From Bugula neritina (Eukaryota > Bryozoa > Gymnolaemata > Cheilostomatida > Bugulidae), in contig OZ037769.1 in assembly GCA_964035545.1 (NCBI GenBank), positions 3,627,001 through 3,691,000 of the forward strand: DNA of 64,000 nt, written 5' to 3'. The stretch's first letter is position 1, and each line of letters opens with the position of its first letter. Below the pieces are notes generated by a model. The model had not been told where the DNA came from and searched no databases. It saw nothing but the letters and a program-made list of their open reading frames with translations. The position numbers and the translations under genes are program-made. Positions 41,561 through 54,837 of the stretch are shown here, one piece after another.

Positions 41561-42448
41561 TATATTATTTCACAACCACATAAATTATATTGTTGTACAT
41601 TTTAATTTTTTGTCCCGTTACAAGACAACAACGCAAACAGAAATTAGTCTTTTGTGAAGCTATATACAGCATATTATGTACAATATTGCGTATAATATTG
41701 CTAAGCAAATAATAATCTAATGCTTTCTAATAGCATTTGTAAGAAGCCCCAGGACTTTTATTTATTACTAAAGTTTGTGGAGTTGAATGTTGAAAGAAAA
41801 TTGGAAAAAAGCTTGTGTTTGAAAGACTATAGATTAAAATTATTTTTGTGTATTTTAAAACTGTCTATTTTATCCGAGGCAAAGTTCAAAAAATTGTAAA
41901 TTTACCTTCATAGAGTTTATAAAATATTATAAACTATATAACATAACTGATGAAGTGTTGAAATAGTTTATGGTATAATAAATAATTGAGTTGGTAAGCA
42001 TCAAATGAATATGCTATGAATTTGCTGGGCTTGCTATAATTATTGTGTTTATAAATCTTAGTTATTTCATTAGTTTTATGAAATCGGAAATCCCCCTTCG
42101 AATTTCTAATCATGAAGTAACAATCATAAGATCAGATAACCCTAAACCTATATACACTGATTGCACCAATAATTTATTACAGAGTCTGCATGTATAGTTA
42201 GTGACTTGGCCTTAAAAACAACTTATTATAGGAGATTTTCATCTTCTGAAACATATTTGAAATTAGTTGACGGTATAATATGTTTTACTATGACATTTTA
42301 TTGAGAAATAGATAAGATTTTCTATTTTACAAATTATATTGTCAAATAGTTAACTATGTCATAATTGTTGCAAAAGCTGCTGTTTTGTGATCATGACAAA
42401 ACTACCAGTGTGCTAAATTAAAAAGAAAAAGTTAACATGTGCTATATT
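41561..42448. other. Intergenic DNA, nothing recognised
   Basis: AT-rich DNA between the TA tract and the last exon of F2, probably including the F2 3' UTR at its right end. I see no gene in it. Confidence 0.3.
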
Positions 42449-43620
42449 TTAGCAAAAGCATTTAAGAATAAGACAGACAACTCCTGTTTTAATATCCTTC
42501 CATCTTGCATAGTGGCATCTCCAATCAGTATGCTTGAGCCAAGCTCCATTTTGATACTTCCCACAGTTGCAGTTTCTTACTAAATAATCTCCACTGCAAC
42601 AAATTTTAGGAATATAGGTTGTTCTAAGTCAAGCACTCGTTACTTATCTTCCATTGTAATTATGAGGCATTATAGAGGTTGTCATACAACCACATTACAA
42701 TATAACAGTGCACTATACTATAGTGCACTGTTAGAGTTTTCGTACAACATCATATACTATAGTGCACTGTTGTATAGTTGTCATGAAACAAATTATAAGA
42801 CACTCTAATTTTTTCTTATATATAAATATGCACTCACTTTCTAGCAAATGTACAGTCAGATCTTAGATGCTTAGGCTCAATACTAAGAGATTGATGCAAA
42901 TGCGGGTTTCCAAATGAGTCGAGATCATCTGGGTAAAAATGGTGGCACCGCGGACCAGGGTTGGTCATTTCTGAAACAACCAAACAGAGTTTATTAAAAA
43001 CATCTGCTGCATGTACACAAATATATTTTTGAAAATTTAAATATTTATCTGATGCACCTTTTTATCACTGTTTGTTTATTATTTATTGTATAATCTATAG
43101 CCTATCTAAAGATCATAAGCAGTTAACCATAGCATGATTTTTTCAATTCTTCTTTCAAGATTTTTAAGGCAACGATATAAAATATGTATTTAAATATAAT
43201 TATATTCTAATACGCTAGAGTTGAAAAATTGAATAATTTAAAAAAAGTAATTTGCTTCTTGTTAGAATGACAATTGCTGTTTGCTGTGCAAATATAATGT
43301 TAACAGTTTTGACTTAGTATACCTTCAATAAGATATTAACTACAGTTTGTTACAATTTTAAATTGACGCATGGAATTAAATAAGAAATGATAATCAGAAT
43401 TTGTACTGAAGCCAAGCACTGACAAAACTTCGAAAACATTTTTAAAATGTTATTAAAATTTTAGAGAGTTATAGAGAAAAACAAGTAAAACACTTTTTTA
43501 ATGTTTTATTAAAATGCTTAGTTTAGCCATTGTATTATAGACTTACCACAATTTGCAAGTTGCACTTTATAAGAAGAAATAAACCTATGACCTTTTTATA
43601 TAACAGCCACTCTTGCTTAT
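42449..43620 (-). CDS. Gene F2: small cysteine-rich protein of an unrecognised family
   Basis: Minus strand. A non-coding exon 1 ends at 43547 (donor GTAAGT). Exon 2 is 42970-42838, with the ATG at 42968-42966 and donor GTGAGT. Exon 3 is 42593-42449, with acceptor TTGCAG, ending in TAA. The CDS is 131 + 145 nt, giving 91 aa. Pieces: HFYPDDLDSF, SDCTFARNGDY at the junction, RNCNCGKY, WRCHYARWKDIKTG and the tail LKCFC. Against F3 it conserves the CxC, the CHYAR.KD.KT block and the C-terminal KCxC. Against F1 it conserves YPD..DS and the W...KTG region. No signal peptide is present from this ATG, so either it is intracellular or an upstream start is missed. The function is unknown. Confidence 0.65.
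42690..42785. repeat. Palindromic repeats around 'actatagtgcactgtt'
   Basis: 'aacagtgcactata' is followed at once by its near-complement 'ctatagtgcactgtt' (42704-42732). A third copy 'actatagtgcactgtt' lies at 42755-42770. 'gttgtcatacaac' and 'gtatagttgtcat' frame them. It lies inside the F2 intron and could form a hairpin. Confidence 0.6.
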
Positions 43621-43642
43621 GAACCGTGCCATTATAAGGTAA

Positions 43643-43682
43643 GTTTATATATAAGAGTAAAAACCTAATCATGCTGATGAAA
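43643..43682 (-). promoter_or_regulatory. Promoter of F2: TATA box and shared 14-bp upstream motif
   Basis: On the minus strand, 'cttatatataaac' (43655-43643) lies 96 bp before the exon 1 donor. The 14 bases 'tttcatcagcatga' (43682-43669) are upstream at the same spacing as in F1. The agreement of both elements and both distances supports real promoters. Confidence 0.6.
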
Positions 43683-44061
43683 GCATTATTTAGTATTGCC
43701 CTATGCAATCTATTGATTTTGTACTTTCTTTTGTTGGTGTTATGATTTGGAAATTTTCGACACTAATAAAAAAAAAAATTGCTGTGCTGCTGTGTTAAAA
43801 AAATTAATTTTGGAAATCTAGGTTTTGCATTAGAATTACAATCTTTTAATCATATTTTAACATCGTATATATCATGATGCTCTCACTTTATGCTCAGAAA
43901 TGACATTTTGGGATTGAGCACTTTACAAAACTATTATAGTTGATTGCCAACCCCATTACTCTTAGAGCTTCTTAATGTTATAACGGCGTAAATTTATACA
44001 CATTTTAATATTTATTCTTTAGTAAAAACATAGGTATTTGCTATTGGCCATGTTACTCTGT

Positions 44062-44108
44062 TCTGTGCTGATTAGCGGACAACGCTGAAACAGCTGCTGT
44101 TTATTAGA
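44062..44108 (+). ncRNA. Degenerate hammerhead ribozyme
   Basis: It shares 'actctgttctgtgctgat' and 'gaaacagctgctgt' with the intact ribozyme at 40865-40911, on the other strand. The core reads CTGATTA, losing the essential G8. Stem II is changed (GCG-GACAA-CGC with an extra T), and the stem I 3' strand no longer pairs. It should be inactive. It directly precedes the TGTGTGTC repeat. Confidence 0.75.
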
Positions 44109-44117
44109 TTTAGTTCT

Positions 44118-44199
44118 GTGTGTCTGTGTGTCTGTGTGTCTGTGTGTCTGTGTGTCTGTGTGTCTGTGTGTCTGTGTGTCTGTGTGTCTGTGTGTCTGT

Positions 44200-44236
<37 letters not shown>

Positions 44237-44270
44237 TGTGTGAGTGTGTGAGTGTGTGAATGTGTGTTTG
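44118..44270. repeat. (TGTGTGTC)n and (TG)n microsatellite
   Basis: About twelve perfect 8-bp units, then a TG run, then 'tgtgtgag' variants. The His/Thr/Gln frame on the minus strand is an artefact. Confidence 0.95.
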
Positions 44271-44289
44271 AGTGTCATCTAGCTTGGAA

Positions 44290-47200
44290 AATCATACCAA
44301 ATGCTAAAGATTCACTATTACATCATCTAGCTTGGAAAATTGGAATTCCACTTGTAAAATCCTGCTGACTTCATGGAAAGAGCAGTAAGGATTCATTGTT
44401 CTAAATTTAGCTGCAAGACAATAGTTAGATGCATTTCAACAGACAATGCCATGACTCACGTGTTAAGTTAATCAATTGAACAAGCTTACCAATGAGCTTC
44501 ATGCGTGTGCCTGCTAAGTAACGTGTTGTTGATTGAATAGTTAGCCTCAAATATTGTGTAATATTATTACAAAATCCTAGCTTACACAATTTGAAAAAAA
44601 TATTTTTAAGCAAACCTAATTGAACTACAAGTTGTGCTAGAGATATTTAGTCATATGCTCATACTATAGCTCTTATAATAGCAAATAGGTAAACCTTTTA
44701 ATAAATGTGCTGTAGTATTACACATTGTATTTATACACTGTAATGACAGAAATTTATGATACAGCATGCAGCTTGTTAAAACTAAAATTACTTGAATAAT
44801 ATACTTCAGCTATACAAAGACTAATCACAAAACTTTTTACAAGACAACTCATTAAAACTAAAGTTATTCATATAAACATGAACTTGAATTCATTAAAAAC
44901 ATTAACATTCCAATTTGCTTCTAACACTTTATGTCACGTAAATTTTCAATCCCAATATAAGAAATGTATCAAAAACTGTAATACTGCATTTACACAAAAT
45001 ATGATATTATACTCCCTCTGCTGACGAATATGAGTGTAATGAGTGTAAGTCTATACTGCTAAATGTAAGTATATATACAGATAAATGTAAGTGTATACTA
45101 TAAATTATAAGTGTATACTATAAACATATGTAGTTGTAGCTGTTAGAAAGCCTCTCAGGTATTTGACAAGTTTTGTTTTAGGGACTGCTTATATACCTCA
45201 CTCCTTAGTTACCTTATCTTGTATGCCAATGATGATGAAATGGAAATTTTTTGTAATTCCGTATTCCAGCGAATCAGCAACATTTTAGAACTTTCATGAT
45301 GTCTGCAATTGGTAATTTATCATATATTAATTGGTTGTAACTTATGTGTGCTTAACGTATAATACTGATTTCTAGTAGTATTAAAGGACTTGGTGTTTGA
45401 ATAATGCCTTTGTTACAGAAACATGTTAAATAGATAATATAGTTAAAGTGAGTATTAGCATTAAAACATAAAGAGATGATGGACTCAGAAACTTTGGGTC
45501 TTATAAAAAAACAGTGTATACCGAGAGACAATGTACAACATTATCAGATTGCAAAAAAGGCCGGCTTTCCAAATATTGTTATATACTTTTATATACTTTC
45601 AGTGCAGTTGCTATTCACACAATTGATATGAAATTGCTGGTTTCATGCAAGTCATAAGCTGTACATCTACTAACGAGTTCTAGTTTCATGTGAAGTCATT
45701 GAAGCCAATATATTTTATTGTGGCTGAAAATCGAATGACGAAGACTCAAATTTCACTCTGGGAATTCCTACATCATTGGAAGATTTACTGTACGTAACCA
45801 AATATTTACTGTGATAAGCACTCAATGACAAAACATCTTTATGTTACAGCTAAATTACAAATAACAACAAAAGTATTTGCATATACAAATTTATACAATA
45901 TTTATTTATATTTGAGAATTCTATTTAATACAATGGGATATATTTTGAACGGTTTTCAATGCTGATCTAGGCAAACATAGAATATATACAGTACTTTATT
46001 TTGTTATTGTTGCGAGCGATGAAAGCCAGAGAAGGCTTTTGTCTCTACTGTAAAAGTGTGCTGATTAGCGCTACTAATTAAAAACATGCAATAATCTTTG
46101 AAGCCATTACGGACACGCGGACGTAGTTACTTGGCAACTATAGAAGATATACAATACATTACAAGCATCACGGCGCGCGTGGAAATGTTGAGTGGGATTT
46201 CCCAGACTCGAATAAAGCTGTAATGTATTTTAATAAGGCGCACGCAGGGTGTCCGTATTGCATCATGTAAATACCATTAATTATTGATTTTTGCTAATCT
46301 TCCCAAGTTATATGTGAAATTTTATACGGCTAATATTACAGTTTTACTCTGATAGTTTTACAAGTATAAACTTTTCACACAACTGTCAGTTTACACAACA
46401 AGACTATAGTAAAAGGCTCAGTTTTGTTCTACTTGTTGATAAAAACTTCATTTACTTTCAAACCTATATTATATTCTAATAAAACTATAAAGTATTTTAA
46501 GCAAAAAAGCTTATTTATGCAACTACCAAGGGTTTTAACTAATCTAGCCTCAGTTGAACAAATTACATATTTAAACAAGTTTTATTTTTAGTTACTAAAC
46601 TTGCAACTTAATACTACAATATCCACCTACTAGTCTTACATACTGCTAAAGGTTATAGTCAATGCTCAGTGATATATTATATGCTACACAAGGCAGTTGT
46701 ATTGTGGCATATCCTATGACTAATGTGCCAGTTTATTTATATGCACTATTATTAAAAGCAGGTGTGTGAAATAACATTTGTGATAATATTATAATATTAT
46801 GGCATACTGCTGATGATTTAGTTAAGAAATAGCTTGATTGCATAATATGTAAACTAATCTATATTGAGAAACTGCTGTTCCAAAGAACAATCTAACGGAA
46901 ACTGTTTTAAAGCGATTCTCACTATAATATAATATACAAGTAGCTTTCCATATAAATTGATTGTAAACCAGTGCAAAAAGGCGTATACTTTTATAATGTC
47001 ACACATTTGAAGCTTAGAAATTTAGAAATATAGAAAAAATTAGCATTGTTATACAGTTTAACATTTCTTAAACATTTTTAAAGAGAACAAAGTTACTGCT
47101 GCACAAATTCAAAGTCACATGAATACATATTTTTATTGAATATAAGTTTAAATAAAGTAAATTGCAGTAGTCATATAGTAATGAAAATAATAAAATGTAG

Positions 47201-47453
47201 CAAATTATTATTTAAAATCAAGATTAAAAAGTTGCATACATTTGAAGGTCTAGTAGTGTACTTTAGGTATTGTATAAACTGAAGATCATATTGTTAAAAC
47301 AACTTTGAGTTGTTATTACTTGCTTCAACTTGGAAAGTTGGAATTCCATTTTGGAAAGAAAATTGCACAATCATTAGATGAAAGAAGTTGCTAACAAAAA
47401 GTTTTACACCTTTGATGACTCATTTACTGCTAGTGATTAGCCATCTTTGGGAA
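44290..47453. repeat. Segmental duplication block gamma (3.1 kb)
   Basis: A direct duplicate of 47967-51043: 'ccataccaaatgctaaagat' starts both and 'gctagtgattagccatc' ends both. They are collinear throughout, with small gaps and dispersed substitutions. Short frames in it (for example 45010-45130) are not conserved as protein. No gene is supported. A GC-rich inverted-repeat module sits at 46153-46229. Confidence 0.8.
46153..46229. repeat. 77-bp GC-rich module with inverted ends (gamma copy)
   Basis: Imperfect inverted ends 'aatacattacaagc' and 'gctgtaatgtatt' enclose 'cacggcgcgcgtgg' and 'gggatttcccagactc'. The centre is strikingly GC-rich for this genome and is better conserved between gamma and delta than the surrounding AT-rich DNA. 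It could be a tiny mobile element or a protein-binding site. There is no clear target duplication. Confidence 0.5.
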
Positions 47454-47966
47454 CGTAAATGGCAGGCAGTAACAGTAGATTATAATTGCTTAGAGATAAA
47501 ATATATTTCTAGATGTAAGCAAACCAATAGTACATGAACTATATGCACATGTGTTGTCAACTAAACTACATTATAGCTTCAGTAGTTATAGCTTTTTTAG
47601 GTTTAAGTTTGATATCGATTTTGAAAATCTTTTCAAAAGATATTTTGCACTTTGAATTAAAGCATGAAAGTAACCTATTATAGCAACTGAGATATGATGC
47701 AATGTAATGCATTCTCTAAATTTGAAAAGAATTTATATATACTGCTTAACTATAAAACAAACATTTTTCTCAATTAAAAGAAGTTTGATTTTGAAATCAG
47801 AAATATTATTATACTGTGAATACAATGAATACTGTGTTCAAAGTTGTATATATATACACAAGTGTTAATTGAAACTGCTCTGAATATATGGAGGAATAAC
47901 ATATAGCACATGCCAGTTATAGCAGTAAAAATTGAACTATACCTCTAGCTAGCATAGTATTACTAG

Positions 47967-50900
47967 TATAAAACCATACCAAATGCTAAAGATTCACTAT
48001 TACATCATCTGGCTTGGAAAATTGGAATTCCACTGGAACTATCCACTGACCTCATGGAAAGAGCAGCAGTATTTGTATTTCTAAATTTAGCTGCAAGACA
48101 ATAGGTTGATGCATTTTAACAGGCAATATTTGTGACTCACACGTTAACTTAATCAATTGAACAAGCTTATCAATTAGCTCCATGTATGCTTGCCAAGTAA
48201 CATGTTATTGATTAAATCTTCAGCCTCAAATATTGCGTAATATTATTACAAAATCCTCGTACAATTTGAAAACTTATTTCTAAACAAACCTAATGGAACT
48301 ACACGCTGTGCTAGAAATATTTAGTCATACGATCATAGCTTTTATGATAGTAACTAAGTATAAGAGCTTTAATAAATTTGCTATAGCATTACGCATTGTG
48401 TTTACGAACTGTAAAAACAGAAAGTTACGATACAGCGCGTTATAGTTTGTTGAAACTGAAACTGCCTGAATGATCGCAACAGACTTCCGCTACAAAGACT
48501 AATCACAAAACTTTTTAAAAGATGACTCATTAAAACTAGAGTTATTCATATAAATAACCTGAAGTCATTAAAAGTAGTAACATATGCCAAGTTGTTTTTA
48601 ACACTCTCTGTCACGTCAGTTTGTGACTATAGAAGCAAACATTCCAATAACAAATGTATCAAAGGCTCCAAGTCCTGCATTTACACATAACATGATATAT
48701 TATACTCCCTCTGCTGATGAATATGAATGTAATGAGTGTAAGTGTATACTACTAAATGTAAGTATATATACAGATAAATGTAAGTGTATACTATCAAGTA
48801 TAAGTGTATACTGCTGAAGCATTATACCTACTATAAACATATGCAGTTGTAGCTGTTAGAAAGCCTCTCAGGTATTTGACGAGTTTTGTTTTAGGAACTG
48901 CTTATATACCTCACTCCTTAGTTACCTTATCTTGTATGCCAATGATGATAAAGTGGAAAATTTTTGTAATTCTGTATTCCAGTGAATCAGCAAAATTCTA
49001 GTTTGAAGGACTTGATGTTTGAATAATGCTTTTGTTACAGAAACATGTTAAATACATAATATAGTTAAATTGAGTATTAACATTAAAACATAAAGAGATG
49101 ATGGACTCATATACTTTGGGTCTTCCATAAAAAAGAGTGTAGACAATGTACAACAATATCAGATTGCAAAAACAGGACAGCTTTCCAAGTATTGTTATAT
49201 ACTGTTATATACTTTCAGTGAAGTTGCTATTCACAAAATTGATATGAAATTGCTGTTTCTATGCAAGTCATATAAGCTTTACATTTACTAACGAGTTCTA
49301 GTTTCAGTTTTAGCCACAATAAAATAATATTTTATTGTGGCTAAAAATCGAATGACAAGACTCAAATTTCCTTCTGGGAATTCCAACATTATTGAAAAAC
49401 TTACTGTATGCAACCAAATACTTACTGTGAAAAGCACTCTATAACAAAAAAAATTGTATGTTACTGATAAATTACAAATAACAGCAAAAGTATTTGCATA
49501 TACATATTTATACAATATTTATTCATATTTAAAAACTTTATCTAATAAAATAGGGTAAATTTTGAACGGTTTTCCATATTGATCTAGGCAAAAATAGAAT
49601 ATATACTGTACTCTATTATACTACTTGCGGGCCGCGAAGGCCAGAGCAGGCTTTGCCTCTACTGTAAAAGTGTGCTGATTAGCGCGACTAATTGTAAACA
49701 TACGTAATCTTTAGAGCCATTACGGTTATGCAGTGAATAATTGGCGTATTTACTTGGCAACTATAGAAGATATACAATACATTACAAGCATCACGGCGCG
49801 CGTGGAAATGTTAAGTGGGATTTCCCAGACTCCAATAAAGCTGTAATGTATTTTAATAAGGCGCACGCAGAACGCTGTATTGCATCATGTAAATACCATT
49901 AATTATAAATTTTTCCTAATCTTCCCAAGTTATATGTGAAATTTTATACCACTAATATTCCAGTTTCATTCTGATAATTTTACAAGTATAAACTTTTTTC
50001 ACAATAACTGTCAGCTTAAACAACAAGACTATAGTAAAAGGCTCAGTTTTGTTCTACTAATAATTGTTAAAAATAACTTCATTTACCTCCAAACCTATAT
50101 TATATTCCAATATAACTATAAAATATATTAAGCAAAAAACAGCTTATTTATGCAGCTACCAGGGGTCTTAACTAATCTAGCCTTGGTTGAACAAATTATA
50201 GACTTGAACAAGTTTTATTTTTAGTTACTAAATGTGCAACTTAATCACTACAATATCCCCCTACTAGTTTTACATACTGCTAAAGGTTATAGTCAATGCT
50301 CAGTGATATATTATATGCTACAGAAGGCAGTTGTATCGTGGCATATCCTATGACTAAGGTGCCATTCTATAAACAAGTGTATGAAATAACATTTTCAATA
50401 TAATGTAATGTTGGCATATTGATTCAGTCGAATGATTTAGTTAAGAAATAGCTTGATTGCATAATATGTAAACTAATCTATATTGAGAAACTGCTGCTCA
50501 AAAGAGCAATCTAACGGAAACTGTTTTAGAGCAGTTTTCACTATAATATATAAGTAGCTTTCCACAAATTGATTGTAAACCAGTGCAAAAAGGCATATAC
50601 TTATGTAATGTCACATAATTATTTAAAAATATAGAAAATATAGCATTGTTTTACAGCTTAACATCTTTTAAACATTTTTAGAGGGATCAAAATTACTGCT
50701 GCACAAGTTCAAAGCCAATTGAAGAAATATTTTTTTTAATATAGGTTTAAATAAAGTAAATTACATTAGAGATAAAGAAAATAATAAAATGCAACAAATT
50801 ATCATTTTTAATCAAGTTGCGTACATGTGAAGGTCTAGTAGTCTTCTTTAGGTATTATATGAACTGAAGATCGTATTGTTAAAACAACTTTGAGTTGTTA

Positions 50901-51043
50901 TTACTTGCTTCAACTTGGAAAGTTGGAATTCCACCATGAATCGTGGAAAGAAAATTGCACAATCATTAGATGAAAGAAGTTGCTAACGAAAAGTTTTAAA
51001 TCTTTGATGACTCATTTAGTGCTAGTGATTAGCCATCACCCAC
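47967..51043. repeat. Segmental duplication block delta (3.1 kb)
   Basis: Direct duplicate of 44290-47453 with about 510 bp of unrelated spacer between the two. The divergence appears uniform and the gaps are short, so both derive from one event rather than repeated insertion of a mobile element. No gene is seen. Confidence 0.8.
49776..49852. repeat. 77-bp GC-rich module with inverted ends (delta copy)
   Basis: Counterpart of 46153-46229, with only two or three substitutions by eye. Confidence 0.5.
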
Positions 51044-52470
51044 ACAGAGAAGTATGATAATAAATTGTATATGTATATTTGTAATCTAAACTACATGATG
51101 GCAAAATGCGCTGGAGTTTGAGATTTTATCTAGGTGATGCTCAACAAGTAATTTTCAACACTTTTCAGCATGTATAGCTCTACGCCTGTCATCCTACATA
51201 AGCAAGGCTATACAAGATACATCTGACTGTCCATATACTCACTCAATTATGTAGTCATTATTACAACAATTACAATAGATATGGATCTATAAGACACAGT
51301 TAAATTTCTGTCCCACCCTGCAGTAATGGTTATGATGTTAGTATAGGTAACCCCAGCTACCATTTTTGATACATTTTGAACTTTAGAATGACTAATTTTC
51401 GGCAGCTAATCTTTTTGTCTTAAACAGCCGCTTAGTCAAAAACCACTATTTACTATTTTCATCTTGTTTACCTTTTAGCGCTATCTTAGCTAATATAATC
51501 AACTGGAAAAAGCAAACGCTTTTATATTTAGCTTTGCTAGAATATGATACAATATGATATGAGCCTCACATTCACGCGTTTCCATGACTGCTCATTATTC
51601 AAATGGATACCCGTAAAGATTAGTAATTGTGGTTTGCACTAACTTATAGTCGGGTTTTATTCGGTGTAACTATTCCCTTTAGCCAAATGAAAAAATTCAT
51701 TCGCCTAATGCAATAATGGAAACGTAGTGATTATTCATAGCTAATCTATTTGTCTTAAACAGCTGTTTATAGTCAAACATAATCAATGTAAATAAAGAAA
51801 TGCTTGCTTAAATTTAGCTTATCTAGAATGACTGTTTAGTCCCATATTAAAGGTTATTTCACAATATTTTTCAACAGCAACAAACACACAATAATAATGA
51901 CAGTTTATGGTTCTCATATATCGTGCAATTATTGAAGTTAAAACAGAATAGGTAAAATAAGTTAATAATTTGCACTATTGTAATGGTATATTATTATGGT
52001 AATATTTTAGCAATGAACCATTATCAAAGCTGTACTATATAAGAGTAATACAGGAATAAGTCTTATATTCCTTACAACTATAAATGATTAATATATCAAG
52101 GCTTGAAATAGAAGATATACAGTACATGCTTGCTCACCATTTTTTATTTCAGAAAATTCTTTGAAATTTTAAACTTCGAAGTGAAATAACTTGCTCCTAT
52201 CAGTTATTCATTTGGTTAATATGTTGTAGTTATTGTTACTTAAAATTATCACATTCAACATCCACAGAACAAAGCACAATTTGTTTGATTTTTTAAAACA
52301 AACATAGTTTTGCATAGGTACACAATTAAATAATTAAAACAGTATATTATTTCAAGCATTGCAATTAGAATTAGTTATAGGAGGGATTGAATGAATATTT
52401 TATTTTATTCAATAAAACAAAACAGTTCAAATAAAATTTTGTATTTGTTGTTACACAAAAAAGCTTTAAT
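51044..52470. other. Intergenic DNA, nothing recognised
   Basis: AT-rich DNA between block delta and the last exon of F3. No frame has a domain or a splice context that I can support. Confidence 0.3.
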
Positions 52471-53432
52471 TTAAAGACAAGAACACTTAAAAACAAGATA
52501 AATTTTTGAAGTTTTTTGGTCTTTTTTTCTAGCATAGTGACAAATGAGGTTCTGGTGTATAATCGAACTTTCACTACGACGTCCAACTTTTTCACAGTAG
52601 CAATAACGAATCAGTTTGCATCCTCTAAAATTGCAATGCATGTGTGTTATCATAATACACTTTCAAACTATATTTACAAAGTATAATATAAGCTATAACT
52701 AATCTTGTAGCTTATACTGTATATAGTTCATAAAATGAAAAAAATGACTTTAAAGTTGGCAATACTCTTTTACCCTGAAGGAATTATGCGTCTCAACAAA
52801 ATACTAATAATGCATCATGCCAGTATAATTGACACCTTGCACTAAAAGCACTATCAAGAGTACTGAAACAGCAATGCACAGTGACACATTGACGCTATAT
52901 ATAGCAGGTGTCAATCTGTCAGGTTTCATTTTTTAGTTTATAGCTAGATCTCAAAGCGAACTTTAAATTGTCAATAATTCGATTAAAGAAGAGTTAAAAC
53001 AAAATACCAACATTAATACTTTTCAACATACATATATACAGTAGTTGTTATGAGATTTCATAACAAAATTCATCAGTTAAACTGAGACTATTATGACGCA
53101 TATTATTTTGATTACGTACTGGCGTACATATCGACATCTGACATCCCGATGCTCTTCAATATTCTTGTACGTGCAAAGTGGCTGTTCAATGCCACCCATT
53201 GGAGTATCATCATAATGCAGGTGATCACGAATTCCTCGATTTGTTCCCGCCATGGCTAAAAGTTAGAGATTAAATTTTTGGAATGATATTAAATCCTATC
53301 CTAGATTATAGGTTAATTCAAATTAAAATTATTTTATTTACCCTGACAACATTACTGTTACCCTGCATGGTGACATTTTATTATCATTGTACAATTTAGT
53401 TACATGATAAGCTATAAAATATGTTACTCACC
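52471..53432 (-). CDS. Gene F3: small cysteine-rich protein of an unrecognised family
   Basis: Minus strand. A non-coding exon ends at 53432 (donor GTGAGT). Exon 2 is 53255-53120, with the ATG at 53253-53251 and donor GTACGT. Exon 3 is 52624-52471, with acceptor TTTTAG, ending in TAA. The CDS is 134 + 154 nt, giving 95 aa. Pieces: HLHYDDTPMGG, DVRCRYVRQGC at the junction, YCYCEKVG, ICHYARKKDQKTSK and the tail FKCSCL. The phase-2 intron and the CHYAR.KD.KT...KCxC arrangement match F2, so the two are homologous despite low overall identity. Such conservation across diverged copies argues for real genes. There is no signal peptide or membrane segment and no clear TATA box. The function is unknown. 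Confidence 0.65.
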
Positions 53433-54837
53433 GGATAGAGTGTTGATACAATAATATTCAGTTTTTCAAATAAACTACCTTGTTCTCTCAACAGTTGCTA
53501 AATGAGCTAATTTGCAGTTTATTCTTGACTTCATTCTACTCACTGTGTCAAATATTGCATCATATTGCAATAACAGAAACTGAACATGATAGGACAATTC
53601 CATCTGTAACACATCTAAAGGTGGAACAACTCATCGATAGTTAACTACTGATACCTATGGAGAGTATAGAACATACAATTCATACAAGTTATATATTTTG
53701 TTGAAACCTGAAAAATACTGTTCCATAAGGTTGTATAAAAAGACTCTGTAATTTCAATATGGTATAGCATACAGAAATAAGGAATTCATTCAACAAGAAA
53801 TGCATTTAGTTGATAATTGTGCATGGGAATAGATAATGATGAAGTTAAAGAAATTTCACTATGTTGGAAGTATTAAAAGCTGCACATTTGTGTGCAATTT
53901 TGTTGCATAAATGTATAAAAAACACTGCTACAAAAAACTTTATTACTGTATATAATACTTACTTTAATATAGCCTTTCTTTGTTTATATTATAATTATAG
54001 ATGCCCTTTTCTAAGTAACAAACTGCTGTCAAATTGTGGGGAAAATCTTCTAAATTTGGAATTTTCGCATGAATAAATTAAAAAGTAGAAAAAATTCATC
54101 TGCTCAAATTAAATAGAAATTCTTGTTCAATATATATACGTATATCTGGCGTTGTGACACTGATAGAGTGTCTACAAGCATTGTAACAGATGAGTATATA
54201 TACTTAACTGTATATATCTATAATACTTATATATTAATAATATATAAGCTCATATGCTTGTTGGGGCCTAATATTATAACATTTTTGTATATATATGCTA
54301 TATAGACTTTTAGTTAAAAAATACAAATTGGGATCTAATATATATTTTTTTATTATAGCTTGTCATTATATTGTATTTTTTAATTAATAAGACATGCACA
54401 TAAAAATAATATTTAAAGCTTAGTATTAGTGGCACAGCAAACCATACTGTTTAACATGAAGGAGTGAATTTCAGCTAAGATGGGTGTCTAGTTATACATA
54501 AATGTTTCCAGATCAAATTGAAAACCTCCCAAACTATATGTGACTGTCATGTTTAAAATTTGCTATCATCAGGAGTACTCACTGGAAGTAAAGACTTTAG
54601 AGCTGCGAACCACGTATATAGTTTAAGCATATGCTTATGCTCTATACACAGAGAGAAATATTAGTGTTAGAGTGAACATTAGCTGACAACTAAAACAGCT
54701 CGTTTTTTGGATCCCTAAATTGACCAGCAGTGAATAGAAATTAGTGTCAGGTACTGTTCACAGTGAATAGTATGTTAGATCAATGTTGATATAAAGAGTT
54801 GTGAAGTTGATTCTTTGTATTTATCACAATGAGCCAA
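53433..54837. other. Intergenic DNA upstream of F3, nothing recognised
   Basis: The left end probably holds the remaining 5' non-coding exon and promoter of F3. Beyond that the DNA is AT-rich and has no frame I trust; the 71- and 60-codon frames at 53861 and 54123 have no recognisable features. Confidence 0.3.

Noticed and set aside
44072-44278. Frame rich in His, Thr, Gln and Asp on the minus strand
   Set aside because: It is the (TGTGTGTC)n repeat and overlaps the decayed ribozyme; there is no independent support.
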